DNA from: Rhizobium bangladeshense
Lineage (GTDB): Bacteria; Pseudomonadota; Alphaproteobacteria; Rhizobiales; Rhizobiaceae
DNA length: 64,000 nucleotides
Reading direction: 5' to 3'
Assembly (NCBI RefSeq): GCF_017357245.1
Contig: NZ_CP071612.1
Coordinates: 2,793,001-2,857,000 of the forward strand
Below, in pieces: positions 62,371 through 64,000 of this stretch. Made by a program: the position numbers and the translations under genes. Position 1 is the stretch's first letter, and the number at the start of each line of letters is the position of its first letter. The notes beneath the pieces are model-generated. The model did no database searches. It saw only the letters and a list, made by a program, of their open reading frames with translations, and had not been told where the DNA came from.

Positions 62371-63501
62371 TCATCCGCGAACGATCGTGAGTGTCTCCGC
62401 CGCGCGGGTGATTGCGGTATACAGCCAGCGTTCTCGCGTGTCGCGAAAGGCCCAGCTCTCGTCGAAGAGCACAACGTCGTTCCATTGCGAACCCTGTGCC
62501 TTGTGTACGGTCAGCGCATAACCGTAATCGAACTCGTCATAGCGCTTGCGGGTGTTCCAGGGGATCTCGCCTTCGACATCTTCGAAAGCCTGTTTCAGCA
62601 GCTTGATCTTGGCCGCCCCGCGATCCATGTCGTCGTCCTCGGGACGAACGAGGAGATTGATGCCGGGTTTCGTCGTTTCCTTCGATGAGGTCATCACCTG
62701 CCAGAGCGAGCCGTTGAGCAGGCCCTTGGCCGGATCGTTCCGAAGGCAGACGAGCTTGTCACCAGTCTGCGGATAATCGGCGGTGAAACCCTTCAATTCC
62801 CGCAGGCGCTGATTGTAGCGCCGCCGCGTCCGGTTAGTGCCGACGAGCACCTGATCGGCGTCGAGCACGAGCTGCTGCGTCACCTCGTTTTTCGAAATCA
62901 CCTTGGCCGTGCCGTAATCGCCATACATGATCTCGTTGCCTTCGCGCACCTGCATGGCGAGCTTGATGATCGGATTGTCGCGCGCCTGCCGGTGGATATC
63001 GGTCAGGAGATAATCCGGTTCCTGATTGGTGAAGTAGCCGCCGCCGCTGACCGGCGGCAGCTGGCCGGGATCGCCGAGCACAAGGATCGGCGTGCCGAAG
63101 CTCATCAGGTCCTTGCCGAGCGCCTCGTCCACCATCGAGCATTCGTCGACGATGATCAGCGCCGCTTTCGCGACCGGACTTTGCCGGTTGATCGAAAACA
63201 TTGGCGCAATCGAGGTCTTGCCAGTCTCCTCATCTTCCACCGCTTCTTCGCCGCGGGGTCGGTAGATCAGCGAATGGATGGTCTTGGCATTGGAAGCGCC
63301 TCGCGACCGCAGCACCTGCGCCGCCTTGCCGGTGAAGGCGGCAAACAGCACATCGCCATCGACATTTTCGGCAAAATGACGGGCAAGCGTCGTCTTGCCC
63401 GTCCCAGCATAGCCGAACAGGCGAAAGAGCGGAGAGCGCCCTTCCTTCAGCCATTTCGAAACAGCCTTCAGGGCTTCGTCTTGTTGCGGCGCGAATTGCA
63501 T
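62371..63501 (-). CDS. RecD/Dda-like superfamily 1B DNA helicase
   Basis: 376 residues. Walker A GYAGTGKTT (about residue 30), Walker B IIVDECSMVDEAL, motif III VLGDPGQLPPVSGG, then DYLLTDIHRQARDNP, and the C-terminal YALTVHKAQGSQWNDVV and ERWLYTAITRA motifs. The order fits an AAA_30 N-domain plus UvrD_C_2 of the RecD2/Dda class. It is a short stand-alone 5'-3' helicase. A monocistronic unit between the MerR-type gene and the LysR fragment. Confidence 0.9.
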   Translation of the reverse strand: MQFAPQQDEALKAVSKWLKEGRSPLFRLFGYAGTGKTTLARHFAENVDGDVLFAAFTGKAAQVLRSRGASNAKTIHSLIYRPRGEEAVEDEETGKTSIAPMFSINRQSPVAKAALIIVDECSMVDEALGKDLMSFGTPILVLGDPGQLPPVSGGGYFTNQEPDYLLTDIHRQARDNPIIKLAMQVREGNEIMYGDYGTAKVISKNEVTQQLVLDADQVLVGTNRTRRRYNQRLRELKGFTADYPQTGDKLVCLRNDPAKGLLNGSLWQVMTSSKETTKPGINLLVRPEDDDMDRGAAKIKLLKQAFEDVEGEIPWNTRKRYDEFDYGYALTVHKAQGSQWNDVVLFDESWAFRDTRERWLYTAITRAAETLTIVRG

Positions 63502-63571
63502 GATCGCAGGACTTGGCAGGATTCGCCGGCGTTAGGCAAGGCGGAAAACGGCAAATCGCCCGGCCGGGGGA

Positions 63572-64000
63572 TCATCCGTTCCACTGCCGGTCCGCACCGC
63601 TCGCGCACATTGATGGATCCCGCCCCATAGCGTCGATGAGAAAGTCCAGAACTGTCTTGACGCGCAGCGGCATGTTGCGTCGCGACGGATAGACGACGGT
63701 GACCGGCAGCCGGCTCGGCTGGAAATCCTTCATAACGGCTACCAGCCGGCCGGCCGCGATATCGGGCGTGGCAATAATATGGGAAAGCACCGCGAGACCC
63801 GCGCCGGCAAGGGCAGCCCTGTGAATGGCGACGGCATTGCAGGCCGTCAGCCGCGGCGAAATCCTGACCGATAGGTCTTCCGAGCCGTTCGAGAAGGACC
63901 ATGTATTGGCCTCGCCTGCCCTGCTGTAGCACAAGCACTCATGATCCTTGATGTCCTTGGGCGCGCGCGGAGCAGCCCTGCGCGCGAGATAGGCGGGAGA
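63572..64000 (-). CDS. LysR-family regulator, C-terminal part
   Basis: Partial: the frame is open to the right edge, so the HTH lies outside the window. 142 residues are visible from SPAYLARRAAPRAP, and the LysR substrate-binding pattern is seen: HRAALAGAGLAVLSHIIATP, IAAGRLVAVMKDFQ, and the final VKTVLDFLIDAMG. The last strand pair PVTVVYPSRRNMPLRVK is typical. Effector and targets are unknown. Confidence 0.87.
   Translation of the reverse strand, partial: SPAYLARRAAPRAPKDIKDHECLCYSRAGEANTWSFSNGSEDLSVRISPRLTACNAVAIHRAALAGAGLAVLSHIIATPDIAAGRLVAVMKDFQPSRLPVTVVYPSRRNMPLRVKTVLDFLIDAMGRDPSMCASGADRQWNG

Overview
The window reads as chromosome-like DNA from an alphaproteobacterium of the Rhizobium/Agrobacterium group, most likely Rhizobium itself. 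The reasons are the high-GC coding style, many solute-binding-protein ABC importers, a BA14K-type small secreted protein, numerous small regulators of the MarR, TetR, AraC, LysR, HxlR and SorC families paired with enzymes, and a palindromic intergenic repeat present three times. This is a recognition-based inference; no database was searched. The window starts inside a COG0523 GTPase gene and ends inside a LysR regulator gene.

Layout. 0-6 kb: end of the GTPase gene, a glyoxalase gene broken by one stop codon, a CNNM/TlyC-type membrane protein, and chrA next to a collapsed chromate-resistance gene. 6.2-8 kb: very small Cys-rich or secreted genes on the minus strand, downstream of tRNA-Lys(CTT). 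8-24 kb: PhzF-like isomerase, NUDIX and EEP enzymes, an Fe(III)-type ABC importer, SDR and AraC genes, an OhrR-like regulator divergent from a secreted hydrolase, an aldo/keto reductase, a DUF2278 protein, an aminotransferase, and a ParDE-like pair followed by a methyltransferase.

24.4-32.6 kb is the most unusual part. It holds a small alpha-CTD-like protein, a CmoB-like methyltransferase, a PRTase/kinase-like gene frameshifted at a G tract, an operon of inositol-3-phosphate synthase, histidine phosphatase and a glycosidase whose barrel halves look circularly permuted, and an FrhB-like / polysaccharide pyruvyl transferase pair. Together they suggest an inositol-linked glycoconjugate pathway, although no classical glycosyltransferase is present.

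32.8-44 kb: ilvC and a TetR regulator, then a Ugp-like importer (ugpB-A-E leftwards, ugpC-sorC rightwards) co-arranged with a GDPD phosphodiesterase, a HAD phosphatase and an FGGY pentulose-type kinase. The divergent promoter carries two direct TGTTACAAATGT repeats. This looks like a complete uptake and breakdown route for a sugar or polyol phosphodiester. 44-54 kb: a polytopic membrane protein with a GtrB-like glycosyltransferase, an AraC/alcohol dehydrogenase pair, a doubly frameshifted lysE-type gene, a Tet(M)-like GTPase, NDH-2 and a BA14K-like protein with 21-bp coding repeats. 54-64 kb: regulator-enzyme pairs (Lrp/racemase, MarR-GNAT fusion, TetR/MFS, HxlR/QorB), pdxJ, a MerR regulator with a LuxR-like second HTH, a RecD/Dda-like helicase and a partial LysR gene.

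Four or five genes are broken by point lesions or deletions, spread over the window. No rRNA, CRISPR array, transposase or integrase was seen.
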